NCBI RefSeq assembly: GCF_024300645.1
Contig: NZ_CP101291.1
Coordinates: 1,240,001-1,304,000, forward strand
Reading direction: 5' to 3'
Length of the DNA stretch: 64,000 bases
Origin: Alteromonas sp. LMIT006
Lineage (GTDB): Bacteria; Pseudomonadota; Gammaproteobacteria; Enterobacterales; Alteromonadaceae
Under the pieces are notes generated by a model. That model ran no database searches. It saw only the letters and a program-made list of their open reading frames with translations, and had not been told where the DNA came from. Below, piece by piece: positions 1 through 8,390 of the stretch. The position numbers and the translations under genes were made by a program. Positions within the stretch are counted from its first letter, which is position 1. Each line of letters opens with the position of its first letter.

Positions 1-926
1 CTGCAGGGACCTCTTACTCATTAAATGATGTCCCGATGTTGCCGGTTTACATTTATTATTCTATGTTTGGCTTCCAACGTGTTGGTGATATGGCCTGGGC
101 GGCAGGCGATAGCCAATGTCGCGGTTTCTTGGTCGGTGGTACGGCAGGTAGAACCACACTAAACGGTGAAGGTTTACAGCACCAAGACGGTCATTCGCAC
201 ATTCAAGCGGGCCTGATCCCAAACTGTATTTCTTACGACCCAACCTATGGCTATGAAATGGCAGTCATCGTACAAGACGGTACACGCCGTATGCTAGAAG
301 AACAAGAAAACGTCTTCTACTACTTGACGGTAATGAACGAAAACTACGTTCAACCAGAAATGCCAAAAGGCTGTGAAGAAGGCATTATTAAAGGTATTTA
401 TAAACTGGACACTGTTGGTAAGAGCAAACTTAAAGTCAAACTCTTAGGTTCAGGTACGATTTTGCTGAAAGTGCGTGAAGCAGCTACATTACTAGCTGAG
501 AAATTTGGCATCGAATCAGAAGTGTATTCTGTGCCTTCCTTTAACGAGTTAGGGCGTGATGGTCTTTCAGTTGAGCGTCATAACATGTTGCACCCGACTG
601 ACAAGCCACAAAAAGCTTACATCACCGAGGTACTCGAAGCCGGCAATTCAGGTCCAACCATTGCAGCCACTGACTACATCAAAGCGTATGCTGAACAAGT
701 GCGTGCCTTTGTTCCTGGATCTTATCGCGTGTTGGGTACCGATGGTTTTGGTCGTTCAGATAGCCGTCAGAACTTGCGTCGTCACTTTGAAGTCGATGCT
801 GAGTTTGTCGCTATTGCGGCGTTGTATGAGCTGGTGAAAGCTGGCGATTATAAAGCTCAAGACCTAGCAAAAGCGATTGTAGAGCTAGGTGTTGATGCAG
901 ACAAAATTAACCCACTTTACGCCTAA
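1..926 (+). CDS. aceE: Pyruvate dehydrogenase E1 component, 3' part (partial)
   Basis: The reading frame is open from base 3 and ends at the TAA at 924-926, so this is the C-terminal ~308 residues of a gene starting before the window. It encodes the homodimeric-type E1 subunit, which decarboxylates pyruvate with thiamine diphosphate and passes the acetyl group to the lipoyl arms of E2. The C-terminal half is recognisable from the segments GYEMAVIVQDG and GTDGFGRSDSR, both typical of AceE rather than of the alpha2-beta2 E1 type. The stop codon overlaps the AAGGAG ribosome site of aceF, which starts 11 bases later, so the two are cotranscribed. Confidence 0.97.
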   Translation, partial: AGTSYSLNDVPMLPVYIYYSMFGFQRVGDMAWAAGDSQCRGFLVGGTAGRTTLNGEGLQHQDGHSHIQAGLIPNCISYDPTYGYEMAVIVQDGTRRMLEEQENVFYYLTVMNENYVQPEMPKGCEEGIIKGIYKLDTVGKSKLKVKLLGSGTILLKVREAATLLAEKFGIESEVYSVPSFNELGRDGLSVERHNMLHPTDKPQKAYITEVLEAGNSGPTIAATDYIKAYAEQVRAFVPGSYRVLGTDGFGRSDSRQNLRRHFEVDAEFVAIAALYELVKAGDYKAQDLAKAIVELGVDADKINPLYA

Positions 927-937
927 GGAGCAAAGAC

Positions 938-2893
938 ATGTCTGATATGAAAGATGTATTCGTCCCTGACTTGGGTGAGGATTCGGTTGAAGTCATTGAA
1001 ATTTGTGTGTCGGTTGGCGACAGTATTGATGCTGAAGACGCCATTGTCACAGTAGAGTCTGATAAAGCCTCTATGGATATCCCTGCACCGTTTGGTGGCA
1101 GCGTCAGTGAGATCTGTGTCGCGGTGGGGGATAAAATCTCAGAAGGGACGTTATTGGCAAAGATTGCCAGTGCTGACTCAGGAGATGCGACAGCAACTGA
1201 AGCGCCTGTGGCTAGTGAAGCGCCTGCGGTGGAAACAGTCCAAGCGGAGGCGCCGAGCGGTGAATCCATTATACAAGTCACTGTACCTGATATTGGCGGT
1301 GATGAAAATGTAGACGTTATTGAAGTATTAGTGGCTGTAGGCGATAGTGTTGATGCCGAAGATGGCTTGATTACGCTAGAGACTGACAAAGCGTCTATGG
1401 ACGTACCATGCCCAGAGGCTGGTGTCGTTAAGGCGATTCATGCCGCGGTTGGTGATAAAGTTTCTGAAGGTTCCCTTGTCATAGACTTAGCTGTATCGAC
1501 TGGGGCGACTGATTCTGCCACTGCGGCACAGCCTCATGTAACAGCTGAACCACTAGCCCAACCTGCACCAGCTGTGGTCGCAACATCTGCTGCTCAAAGC
1601 ACCATTCAAGTGACTGTCCCTGACATTGGTGGTGATGAGAACGTCGATGTGATTGATGTATTAGTCGCAGTGGGTGATAAAGTTGAAGCCGAAGATGGTT
1701 TGATTACGCTAGAGACGGATAAAGCGTCTATGGACGTACCATGCCCAGAGGTGGGTATAGTCAAAGCGATTCACACGTCTGTAGGGGATAAAGTATCACA
1801 GGGCTCTTTGGTTATTGATTTAGAAGTTGCCGGGGCACCAGTTGTTGATACACCAGCGGCTCCTGCTCCGGCGCCACAAGCCACTGCGCCAGCTACGGCA
1901 CCCGTTGTTAGTAAAGCACCACCTGTGCCACATCACCCGTCAGCGGGAGAGATCAAGCGTACTGGTCGTGTGCACGCATCACCTTCAGTGCGTCGTTTAG
2001 CCCGTGAGTTTGGAGTTGATTTAACCCAAGTCACAGGCTCTGGCAACAAAGGCCGTATCGTAAAAGAAGACGTGCAGTCTTATGTGAAATACGAATTGTC
2101 ACGTCCAAAAGCCACTGCCGCGCCAGCAACAGGTGGTGGTGAAGGCGGTCTGCAAGTGATTGCGCAACCTAAAGTTGATTTTAGCAAGTTTGGTGAGGTA
2201 GAAGAATTGCCGTTAACGCGTATTCAAAAACTATCTGGCCCTAATTTGCACCGCAACTGGGTGACGATCCCACATGTTACACAGTTTGATGAAGCGGATA
2301 TTACGGATTTAGAGGATTTTCGTAAGCAGCAAAATGTGGTGGCTGAAAAGCGCAAGTTAGGCTTCAAAATCACGCCACTTGTGTTTATGATGAAAGCCGC
2401 TGCAGATGCTTTAAAAGCCTATCCAACGTTTAACTCCTCATTGTCGGTCGATGGTGAGAGTTTAATTCTCAAAAAATACTTCCATATCGGGATTGCGGTA
2501 GACACCCCTAATGGTTTGGTTGTACCAGTGGTACGTGATGTAGACCAGAAAGGTATTTATGAGTTATCACAAGAGTTGATGGAGATCTCTATCAAAGCTC
2601 GTGAGGGCAAATTAAAGGCCGCAGATATGCAAGGTTCGTGTTTTACCATTTCAAGCTTAGGCGGTATTGGCGGTACGGCATTTACGCCAATTGTCAATGC
2701 CCCAGATGTGGCGATTTTGGGTGTGTCAAAATCTGAGATAAAACCAAAGTGGAATGGTAAAGATTTTGATCCAAGGTTAATGTTGCCGTTATCTTTATCG
2801 TACGACCATCGTGTGATCGATGGTGCGCTCGCCGCGCGCTTCACGGTTCACTTGAAAAATGCGTTAGAAGATTTGCGTAACATATTGCTATAA
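938..2893 (+). CDS. aceF: Dihydrolipoamide acetyltransferase (PDH E2), three lipoyl domains
   Basis: E2 core of the pyruvate dehydrogenase complex; it moves acetyl groups from E1 to coenzyme A. The 651-residue protein has three N-terminal lipoyl domains with lipoylated lysines in DKASMD motifs at about K43, K151 and K262, joined by Ala/Pro/Thr-rich flexible linkers. A peripheral subunit-binding domain follows at about 346-383 (HASPSVRRLAREFGV), then the catalytic domain from about 420 with the active-site motif SYDHRVIDG (H624, D628). Start chosen at 938 behind AAGGAG at 925-930. Lipoyl domains 2 and 3 are nearly identical in DNA around the lipoyl lysine (57 of 60 bases), while domain 1 has diverged. 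It forms an operon with aceE; lpdA follows with its own promoter. Confidence 0.97.
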   Translation: MSDMKDVFVPDLGEDSVEVIEICVSVGDSIDAEDAIVTVESDKASMDIPAPFGGSVSEICVAVGDKISEGTLLAKIASADSGDATATEAPVASEAPAVETVQAEAPSGESIIQVTVPDIGGDENVDVIEVLVAVGDSVDAEDGLITLETDKASMDVPCPEAGVVKAIHAAVGDKVSEGSLVIDLAVSTGATDSATAAQPHVTAEPLAQPAPAVVATSAAQSTIQVTVPDIGGDENVDVIDVLVAVGDKVEAEDGLITLETDKASMDVPCPEVGIVKAIHTSVGDKVSQGSLVIDLEVAGAPVVDTPAAPAPAPQATAPATAPVVSKAPPVPHHPSAGEIKRTGRVHASPSVRRLAREFGVDLTQVTGSGNKGRIVKEDVQSYVKYELSRPKATAAPATGGGEGGLQVIAQPKVDFSKFGEVEELPLTRIQKLSGPNLHRNWVTIPHVTQFDEADITDLEDFRKQQNVVAEKRKLGFKITPLVFMMKAAADALKAYPTFNSSLSVDGESLILKKYFHIGIAVDTPNGLVVPVVRDVDQKGIYELSQELMEISIKAREGKLKAADMQGSCFTISSLGGIGGTAFTPIVNAPDVAILGVSKSEIKPKWNGKDFDPRLMLPLSLSYDHRVIDGALAARFTVHLKNALEDLRNILL

Positions 2894-2960
2894 CAGTGTC
2901 TGAGTCAGGGGTTGTGAAAACCTCTGGCTCAATTTAATCGATTGAAATCGTTGTGTTTTT

Positions 2961-2990
2961 TTGAACATAACGGATAAAACAGGGTACAAT
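2961..2990 (+). promoter_or_regulatory. Probable sigma-70 promoter of lpdA
   Basis: TTGAAC at 2961-2966 and TACAAT at 2985-2990 are separated by 18 bases, a close match to the -35/-10 consensus. Transcription would begin near 2997, about 30 bases before the lpdA ATG. An in-frame ATG further upstream lies inside this promoter, which argues against using it as the lpdA start. Enteric bacteria likewise give lpd its own promoter, because E3 is shared with other 2-oxoacid dehydrogenases. Confidence 0.65.
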
Positions 2991-3026
2991 TTCCCTGTCA
3001 TATTAACTCCAAGTTTTGAGGTCATA

Positions 3027-4445
3027 ATGAGCGAAATAAAAACGCAACTAGTCGTACTAGGTGCAGGTCCAGGCGGATATAGTGCTGCATTCCGTGCAGC
3101 GGATTTAGGGATTGAAACCGTGCTAGTGGATGCACGTGCTACGCTTGGTGGTGTGTGTTTAAACGTCGGTTGTATTCCTTCAAAAGCGTTATTACACGTG
3201 GCAAAGGTGATTGAAGAAGCGAAGCATTTATCTAGTCACGGTGTCACATTCGGTGAGCCACAAATCGATCTAGACAAAGTTCGTGCTTGGAAAGACAGTG
3301 TAGTTAGCCAGTTGACCAAAGGCTTGGGCGGCATGTCAAAAATGCGCAAAGTTAAGCATGTACAAGGTTACGGCAAATTCACAGGCTCTAACACATTAGA
3401 AGTGACAGGAGATGATGGCGTCACGACCATTACCTTTGATAATGCCATCATCGCAGCAGGTTCTGAACCAGTTGCTCTGCCTTTCATCCCAGAAGATGAC
3501 CGTGTGATTGATTCAACGGGTGCACTTGAGATGAAAGACATCCCAGGCAAGATGCTTGTTCTAGGTGGCGGTATCATTGGTCTTGAAATGGGCACAGTAT
3601 ATCGCTCTTTAGGTTCACAGATTGACGTGGTTGAGTTTTTAGATCAGCTCGTTCCTGCTGCCGATAAAGACATCATCAAAGTCTACATGAAAACCATCAA
3701 AGACAAGTTCAACGTGATGCTAGAAACCAAAGTTACCGCGGTGGAAGCAAAAGATGACGGTTTATATGTGACGTTTGAAGGCAAAAAAGCCCCAGCAGAG
3801 CCAGTGCGTTATGACAAAGTGCTTGTTGCAGTAGGTCGTCGTCCAAACGGCTCACTTATTGCTGCTGAAAAAGCAGGTGTAACGGTTGATGAGCGTGGCT
3901 TTATTAATGTTAATAAGCAAATGCAAACTAACGTACCGCACATTTATGCGATTGGTGACCTAGTTGGTCAACCAATGCTTGCGCACAAAGCGGTACATGA
4001 AGGTCATGTGGCGGCTGAAGTCATTTCTGGTCAGAAACATTACTTTGATCCGCGTTGCATTCCTTCAGTTGCGTATACTGAGCCAGAAATTGCTTGGGTT
4101 GGTCTCACTGAAAAAGAAGCGAAAGAGCAAGGCATTAACTACGAAGCAGCAGTATTCCCTTGGGCGGCTTCAGGTCGTGCGATTGCTCAAGCAGCAACAG
4201 ACGGTATGACCAAAATGATCTTCGATAAAGATACAGGTCGTGTCATTGGGGGGGCAATCATCGGTACAAATGCTGGTGAAATGCTTGGTGAAATCGGTCT
4301 TGCGATCGAAATGGGTGCGGATGCTGAAGATGTTGCATTGACCATTCATGCTCACCCAACCTTAAATGAATCCATTGGTATGGCCGCTGAAGTTTACGAA
4401 GGCAGCATCACGGATATGCCAAATCCAAAAGCGAAAAAGAAGTAA
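3027..4445 (+). CDS. lpdA: Dihydrolipoamide dehydrogenase (E3)
   Basis: Flavoprotein that reoxidises the dihydrolipoyl groups of E2 with NAD+, serving the pyruvate and probably the 2-oxoglutarate dehydrogenase and glycine cleavage complexes. The 472-residue protein has an N-terminal FAD motif (LGAGPGGYSAAF), the redox-active disulfide in GGVCLNVGCIPS (C44, C49), a second Rossmann motif GGGIIGLEMG for NAD, and the C-terminal active-site HAHPTLNE (H443, E448). The start at 3027 is preferred over an upstream ATG at 2961 because that one lies in the promoter and adds 22 residues before the conserved N-terminus. A strong terminator follows. Confidence 0.97.
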   Translation: MSEIKTQLVVLGAGPGGYSAAFRAADLGIETVLVDARATLGGVCLNVGCIPSKALLHVAKVIEEAKHLSSHGVTFGEPQIDLDKVRAWKDSVVSQLTKGLGGMSKMRKVKHVQGYGKFTGSNTLEVTGDDGVTTITFDNAIIAAGSEPVALPFIPEDDRVIDSTGALEMKDIPGKMLVLGGGIIGLEMGTVYRSLGSQIDVVEFLDQLVPAADKDIIKVYMKTIKDKFNVMLETKVTAVEAKDDGLYVTFEGKKAPAEPVRYDKVLVAVGRRPNGSLIAAEKAGVTVDERGFINVNKQMQTNVPHIYAIGDLVGQPMLAHKAVHEGHVAAEVISGQKHYFDPRCIPSVAYTEPEIAWVGLTEKEAKEQGINYEAAVFPWAASGRAIAQAATDGMTKMIFDKDTGRVIGGAIIGTNAGEMLGEIGLAIEMGADAEDVALTIHAHPTLNESIGMAAEVYEGSITDMPNPKAKKK

Positions 4446-4474
4446 TATTCTGCACGTTTAACTTATTGCAAAAA

Positions 4475-4508
4475 ACCTGATTTAGTTTTCTAAGTCAGGT
4501 TTTTTTTG
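4475..4508 (+). terminator. Rho-independent terminator of lpdA
   Basis: ACCTGATTTAG (4475-4485) pairs with CTAAGTCAGGT (4490-4500) around a four-base loop, with one G-T wobble, and is followed by a run of eight T to 4508. It lies 30 bases after the lpdA stop. Confidence 0.9.
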
Positions 4509-4540
4509 TAAATTCAAAAAAGTTGTGTATCTTAAGCACT

Positions 4541-4804
4541 ATGCGTCAAATTGAAATCTTTGAAGTCCCTAGTCCTTGTATCGGAGTGTGTACTAATGGC
4601 CCTCGTGGTTATTGTACAGGCTGTTTTCGCTCGAGAGACGAAAGGTTGCACTGGCTTAATATCGATAATAATACACGCAAGCAAATCAACGATGCTTGCT
4701 CCAGGCGTAAAGCCTCTTACCTCAAACGCAAGCAAAGCCAAGCCAATACCTCACAACCTACTCAAGTTCAAGAGTCGATACCACAACAAGATTCTTTGTT
4801 TTAG
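4541..4804 (+). CDS. DUF1289 family small cysteine-rich protein
   Basis: An 87-residue protein with the DUF1289 signature near its N-terminus: PSPCIGVC followed by GYCTGCFRSRDE. The four cysteines (C-x3-C and C-x2-C) suggest a bound metal ion or iron-sulfur cluster; the family's function is not established. The C-terminal third is Gln/Ser-rich and low in complexity. An ATG six codons upstream (4523) is possible, but the start at 4541 (MRQIEIFEV) gives the usual family N-terminus; neither has a good ribosome site. It stands alone between the lpdA terminator and a gap of about 210 bases. Confidence 0.75.
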   Translation: MRQIEIFEVPSPCIGVCTNGPRGYCTGCFRSRDERLHWLNIDNNTRKQINDACSRRKASYLKRKQSQANTSQPTQVQESIPQQDSLF

Positions 4805-4892
4805 CTCGCACAATAGACGGTTATGTCTATACTAATGCAAGCCCAAGCTATTTGATGGATCAATGAAGACATAAAATAGCTGAACAAAGATT

Positions 4893-4914
4893 CTTCAATG
4901 CTGGTTCATTGAAG
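4893..4914. repeat. Perfect 8-bp inverted repeat in the gap before the DUF481 gene
   Basis: CTTCAATG (4893-4900) and CATTGAAG (4907-4914) flank a six-base loop; a further copy of the right arm's core, CAATGAAG, occurs at 4861-4868. No T-run follows on either strand, so it does not look like a terminator. It may be an operator or an RNA hairpin in the leader of the gene at 5018. The rest of 4805-5017 shows nothing else recognisable. Confidence 0.35.
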
Positions 4915-5017
4915 GGTTCTGAATTAAAATGCACTGAAATCTTACAGATGTATCAACAAGCACAACCAGATGCGAATAAGATCCATAATTTAATCTACAA
5001 AACAGCAGGAATACACT

Positions 5018-5746
5018 ATGAAATTGCGACTAGCTACTGCAATAGTTGCCGTATTAGTTGGTGCAGCGGCGCACGCAGAGGATGTCCAAAAACCGTTTAC
5101 AATGGACGGTGAGTTTGGCTTTATCTTGACTTCAGGCAATACTGAAACTACCTCTTTGTCAGCCGGTTTAAAAAGCACGCAAGAGCTAACGGATTGGAGT
5201 AACGAGTACACGGCTGAAGTCCTTTACAAACAAGATGAATTAGATAATGGTACCGAAACCACTGCCCAAAAATTCTTTATTTCAGGACAGGGTAACTACA
5301 AATTGACCAATCCAAGACAACGCTTGTTTGCATTCGCTTCTTACGAGGATGATCGCTTCTCGAATTTTGCTTTTCAGTCCACTGTCGCGCTTGGTTGGAA
5401 CGAAAAAGTGCTCGATACAGAACAACAAAGATTCAGTTACTCAGTCGGTCCGGGTTACAGCTTTGCTGAAGATCAAATGGGAGAAGACTTGAGCAGTGTG
5501 ATCTTGCGTGGTGCCATTGACTATTCGTATAAATTATCGGATAACGCCAAATTAACCCAAGTATTTAGTACAGAATACGGTGAAGATAACGTCAAATCAC
5601 GTTCGAAAACCTCAGTCAGTGCAAAACTTGCCAACGGCTTATCAATGAAAGTGTCGTTAAAGTTAGATCACAATACGGAAGTGGATGAAGGCCGCGAAAA
5701 TCTCGATACTGAGACTTCCGTGACCTTAGTATACAGCTTCTTTTAG
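5018..5746 (+). CDS. DUF481 family outer-membrane protein (YdiY-like)
   Basis: A 242-residue protein with a clear signal peptide (cleavage after AAAHA, about residue 20) and a mature part of alternating short beta-strand segments, many beginning or ending in aromatic residues, and a C-terminal Phe-Phe typical of outer-membrane beta-barrels. It resembles the DUF481 'salt-induced outer membrane protein' family, of which E. coli YdiY is a member; its molecular role is unknown. Start chosen at 5018, with CAGGAA a few bases upstream. Its stop codon overlaps the stop codon of the convergent serA by four bases, with no visible terminator between them. Confidence 0.8.
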   Translation: MKLRLATAIVAVLVGAAAHAEDVQKPFTMDGEFGFILTSGNTETTSLSAGLKSTQELTDWSNEYTAEVLYKQDELDNGTETTAQKFFISGQGNYKLTNPRQRLFAFASYEDDRFSNFAFQSTVALGWNEKVLDTEQQRFSYSVGPGYSFAEDQMGEDLSSVILRGAIDYSYKLSDNAKLTQVFSTEYGEDNVKSRSKTSVSAKLANGLSMKVSLKLDHNTEVDEGRENLDTETSVTLVYSFF

Positions 5747-6972
5747 AACAAAATACGTGTTTTGATGGTGCCTTTGATCTGCACAAGTTCAGCAAAGGCA
5801 TCTTCGGCACGGTCAGTTTCAACTTCAAGCACTACATAACCAATATTTTCATTCGTTTGAAGATATTGTGCTGCAATGTTAATGCCTTCTTTAGCAAAGG
5901 CTTGGTTAATTTGCGTCAATACACCAGGGGCATTTTCGTGGATATGCAATAAACGTGAATGCTTGGCATGACCTGGAAGGGAGACTTCTGGGAAGTTTAC
6001 GGCAGAAAGTGTCGAACCATTGTCTGAGTACTTCGCCAATTTACCAGCTACCTCAATACCAATATTTTCTTGAGCCTCTTGCGTTGAGCCACCTACATGC
6101 GGGGTTAAGATAACATTGTCAAATTTGCGCAGTGGTGATTCAAATTCTTCATTATTTGATTTGGGCTCAACTGGAAATACATCGACAAGTGCTCCGTTAA
6201 GTTTACCTGATTCTAATGCTTGTGCGAGGGCATCGATGTCAACGACGGTACCGCGTGCAGCATTTATCAAAATCGCACCGTCTTTCATTTCAGCTAATTC
6301 TGAAGCACCAATCATATCTTGAGTATCAGCCGTCTCAGGGACGTGTAAGCTGACAATGTCAGAGGTATTTAATAGTTTTTTCAAGGTCTTTATTTGGACT
6401 GCATTACCCAATACGAGCTTGTCTTCGATATCGAAGAACTGCACTCGCATGCCGAGATGTTCAGCTAGAATAGACAGCTGTGTACCAATATGACCGTAGC
6501 CAATAATACCTAAAGTTTTGCCTCGTGCTTCATAAGAGCCTACGGCGCTTTTTTCCCATTCACCGCGATGCGCTTTGGCGTTTTTAGATGGGATCCCACG
6601 AAGCAGTAAAATCAAGCTTCCTAACACTAATTCAGCAACCGATCGAGTATTGGAAAACGGGGCATTGAACACTGGGATGCCGCGAATCTGTGTGGCTTTT
6701 AAATCAACCTGATTAGTGCCAATACAAAAACATCCAACAGCGATAAGCTTTGGTGAATTGGCAACCACATTTTCTGTGATTTGGGTACGTGAACGAATAC
6801 CGACAAAGTGCACATCTTGCATTTTCTCAATCAACTCATCTTCAGGAAGAGATGTCTTGAGGTATTCAATGTTGCTGTAACCATTGCTGTGTAAGGTATC
6901 TACAGCACTTTGGTGTACGCCTTCTAGGAGAAGGATTTTGATTTTGTCTTTGGGCAATGATACTTTGCTCAT
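5743..6972 (-). CDS. serA: D-3-phosphoglycerate dehydrogenase
   Basis: First enzyme of serine biosynthesis: oxidises 3-phosphoglycerate to 3-phosphohydroxypyruvate with NAD. The 409-residue length matches E. coli SerA (410). It shows the NAD-binding motif GYGHIGTQ, the catalytic region TPHVGGSTQEAQ, and a C-terminal ACT domain (HENAPGVLTQINQAF) that in this type binds serine for feedback inhibition. Start chosen at 6972 because AGGAA lies just upstream and residue alignment with SerA is full; an ATG 11 codons upstream is less likely. It is the last gene of the minus-strand run that begins near 6S RNA, but 138 bases separate it from rpiA, so it may have its own promoter. Confidence 0.96.
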   Translation of the reverse strand: MSKVSLPKDKIKILLLEGVHQSAVDTLHSNGYSNIEYLKTSLPEDELIEKMQDVHFVGIRSRTQITENVVANSPKLIAVGCFCIGTNQVDLKATQIRGIPVFNAPFSNTRSVAELVLGSLILLLRGIPSKNAKAHRGEWEKSAVGSYEARGKTLGIIGYGHIGTQLSILAEHLGMRVQFFDIEDKLVLGNAVQIKTLKKLLNTSDIVSLHVPETADTQDMIGASELAEMKDGAILINAARGTVVDIDALAQALESGKLNGALVDVFPVEPKSNNEEFESPLRKFDNVILTPHVGGSTQEAQENIGIEVAGKLAKYSDNGSTLSAVNFPEVSLPGHAKHSRLLHIHENAPGVLTQINQAFAKEGINIAAQYLQTNENIGYVVLEVETDRAEDAFAELVQIKGTIKTRILF

Positions 6973-7008
6973 GTGATTGCGTTCCTGTGTTGCGTTTGAT
7001 GTCAATTA

Positions 7009-7024
7009 AGACATCTAGACGTCT
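7009..7024. promoter_or_regulatory. Near-palindrome upstream of serA
   Basis: AGACATCTAGACGTCT is a 16-bp sequence that is palindromic except at one base pair. It sits 37-52 bases before the serA start, among A/T-rich DNA that could hold the promoter, so it may be an operator. A second perfect palindrome, GTCTATACTAGAC, lies at 7081-7093 near the end of rpiA. No regulator can be named from sequence alone. Confidence 0.3.
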
Positions 7025-7110
7025 AAAATATATAAGTGCGCAATTTAGCAAAGTTCCGTTGCTAAGGATAGTCCTTTTTCGTCTATACTAGACTTTATTG
7101 CGAGAGTGTT

Positions 7111-7767
7111 TTACTGAATGGAAGTAACACCATTATCTGTGGCTACCAATACAATATCAGCACCGCGTTGAGCGAATAAACCATTGGTCACAACGCCAAC
7201 GATTTGGTTGATTTGCGCTTCTAATTTACGTGGCTCTAGTATTTCTAAATTGTGTACATCTAATATAACATTGCCATTGTCTGTGACAACGCCGTCACGA
7301 TAAACCGGATCGCCACCTAACTTAACCAACTCCCTGGCAACATAAGAACGAGCCATTGGGATCACCTCAACCGGAAGAGGGAAATCGCCTAAGACGCCAA
7401 CTTGTTTTGAGTCATCAATGATACAAATAAACTTTTTGGCAACTGCGGCAACGATTTTTTCACGCGTTAAAGCTGCGCCACCGCCCTTGATCATGTGTTT
7501 ATGTTTGGTAATTTCGTCCGCACCGTCCACATAAATATCAAAGTGATCGACACTATTGAGATCAAATACATCTATCCCTAAGGCCTGTAAGCGCCGCGTT
7601 GATTCATCGGAACTCGACACTGCGCCCTCAATGAGGTGCTTTTTGTCAGCCAGAGCTTCAATGAAGTAGTTCACGGTTGAGCCCGTGCCAATGCCGATGA
7701 TATCTCCATCTTTCACATACTGAAGCGCGGCAATCGCAGCTGCTTTTTTCTTTTCATCTTGTGTCAT
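7111..7767 (-). CDS. rpiA: Ribose-5-phosphate isomerase A
   Basis: Interconverts ribose 5-phosphate and ribulose 5-phosphate in the pentose phosphate pathway. The 218-residue length is that of E. coli RpiA (219). Signature motifs are [11 protein letters not shown] (phosphate loop), DGADEI (catalytic aspartates) and [12 protein letters not shown] (catalytic lysine and glutamate region). It lies between fau and serA, the same association as in enteric bacteria. With the ribokinase-like and nucleoside-hydrolase genes upstream on the same strand it gives a logical route from nucleosides to ribose 5-phosphate to ribulose 5-phosphate. Confidence 0.97.
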   Translation of the reverse strand: MTQDEKKKAAAIAALQYVKDGDIIGIGTGSTVNYFIEALADKKHLIEGAVSSSDESTRRLQALGIDVFDLNSVDHFDIYVDGADEITKHKHMIKGGGAALTREKIVAAVAKKFICIIDDSKQVGVLGDFPLPVEVIPMARSYVARELVKLGGDPVYRDGVVTDNGNVILDVHNLEILEPRKLEAQINQIVGVVTNGLFAQRGADIVLVATDNGVTSIQ

Positions 7768-7802
7768 AGTATTTCTCGACCAGTTGTTTGCTGTATTTTA
7801 CC

Positions 7803-8390
7803 TTAGGGCGTTGAACGTACAAAAACCTTTTGTTCAGTTATTACATAATCCATTGGTATATCCCACGGATTAACAGGTAGCTTAGGGACTTGCTGTACGC
7901 TGTGCGCAATACCTATAAATTCAGGGCGCTCCGGTTGGCTAACTAAATCAGCCAGAGTACGGTCATAAAATCCCCCACCCATGCCGAAACGCATACAATG
8001 TTCGTCAAAGCCAACTAATGGCGTACAAATCAGATCTAGCTGATTTGCATCAATACAACGAGAACGGTCCAGTACGGGCTCCAAAATAGCAAATTTATTC
8101 GCCTGCATTTTTGTCTTCGGCGTGTATAGTTGAAATAACAAAAAGCCATCTTTATCTGGCTCAAGAATGGGTAAATAAAGTGATTTTTGAGCTTGCCACG
8201 CCCATTCAAAAAATGGCTGTAACGACACTTCACCATCAAAGGCGAGATACACAGCAATGTGCTGACTGTTTTTTATACTGTCATGCTCAATTAAACGTGC
8301 GCATAATTTTGCGGCGGTCATGGTTTGGTACGCAGTGGTAAAACCTCTACGCAAATGCCGTAATTTTTGCCGCAATTCATGCTTGGTCAT
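7803..8390 (-). CDS. fau: 5-formyltetrahydrofolate cyclo-ligase
   Basis: ATP-dependent enzyme that converts 5-formyl-tetrahydrofolate to 5,10-methenyl-tetrahydrofolate, recycling an inhibitory folate. The 195-residue protein has the family hallmark MRFGMGGGFYDRTL near the C-terminus and the basic N-terminus KHELRQKLRHLRR. In enteric and many other bacteria this gene (ygfA/fau) directly follows 6S RNA; here two genes intervene. It overlaps the preceding nucleoside hydrolase stop by an ATGA, implying translational coupling. Confidence 0.93.
   Translation of the reverse strand: MTKHELRQKLRHLRRGFTTAYQTMTAAKLCARLIEHDSIKNSQHIAVYLAFDGEVSLQPFFEWAWQAQKSLYLPILEPDKDGFLLFQLYTPKTKMQANKFAILEPVLDRSRCIDANQLDLICTPLVGFDEHCMRFGMGGGFYDRTLADLVSQPERPEFIGIAHSVQQVPKLPVNPWDIPMDYVITEQKVFVRSTP

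Noticed and set aside
907-1389. 160-codon open frame antisense to the lipoyl region of aceF
   Set aside because: Low-complexity Ser/Thr/Pro translation produced by the repeated lipoyl and Ala/Pro-rich linker codons on the other strand; no ribosome site and no family pattern.
4909-5112. 67-codon open frame overlapping the start of the DUF481 gene
   Set aside because: It shares sequence with the DUF481 signal-peptide region in another frame, lacks any recognisable pattern and ends within that gene.
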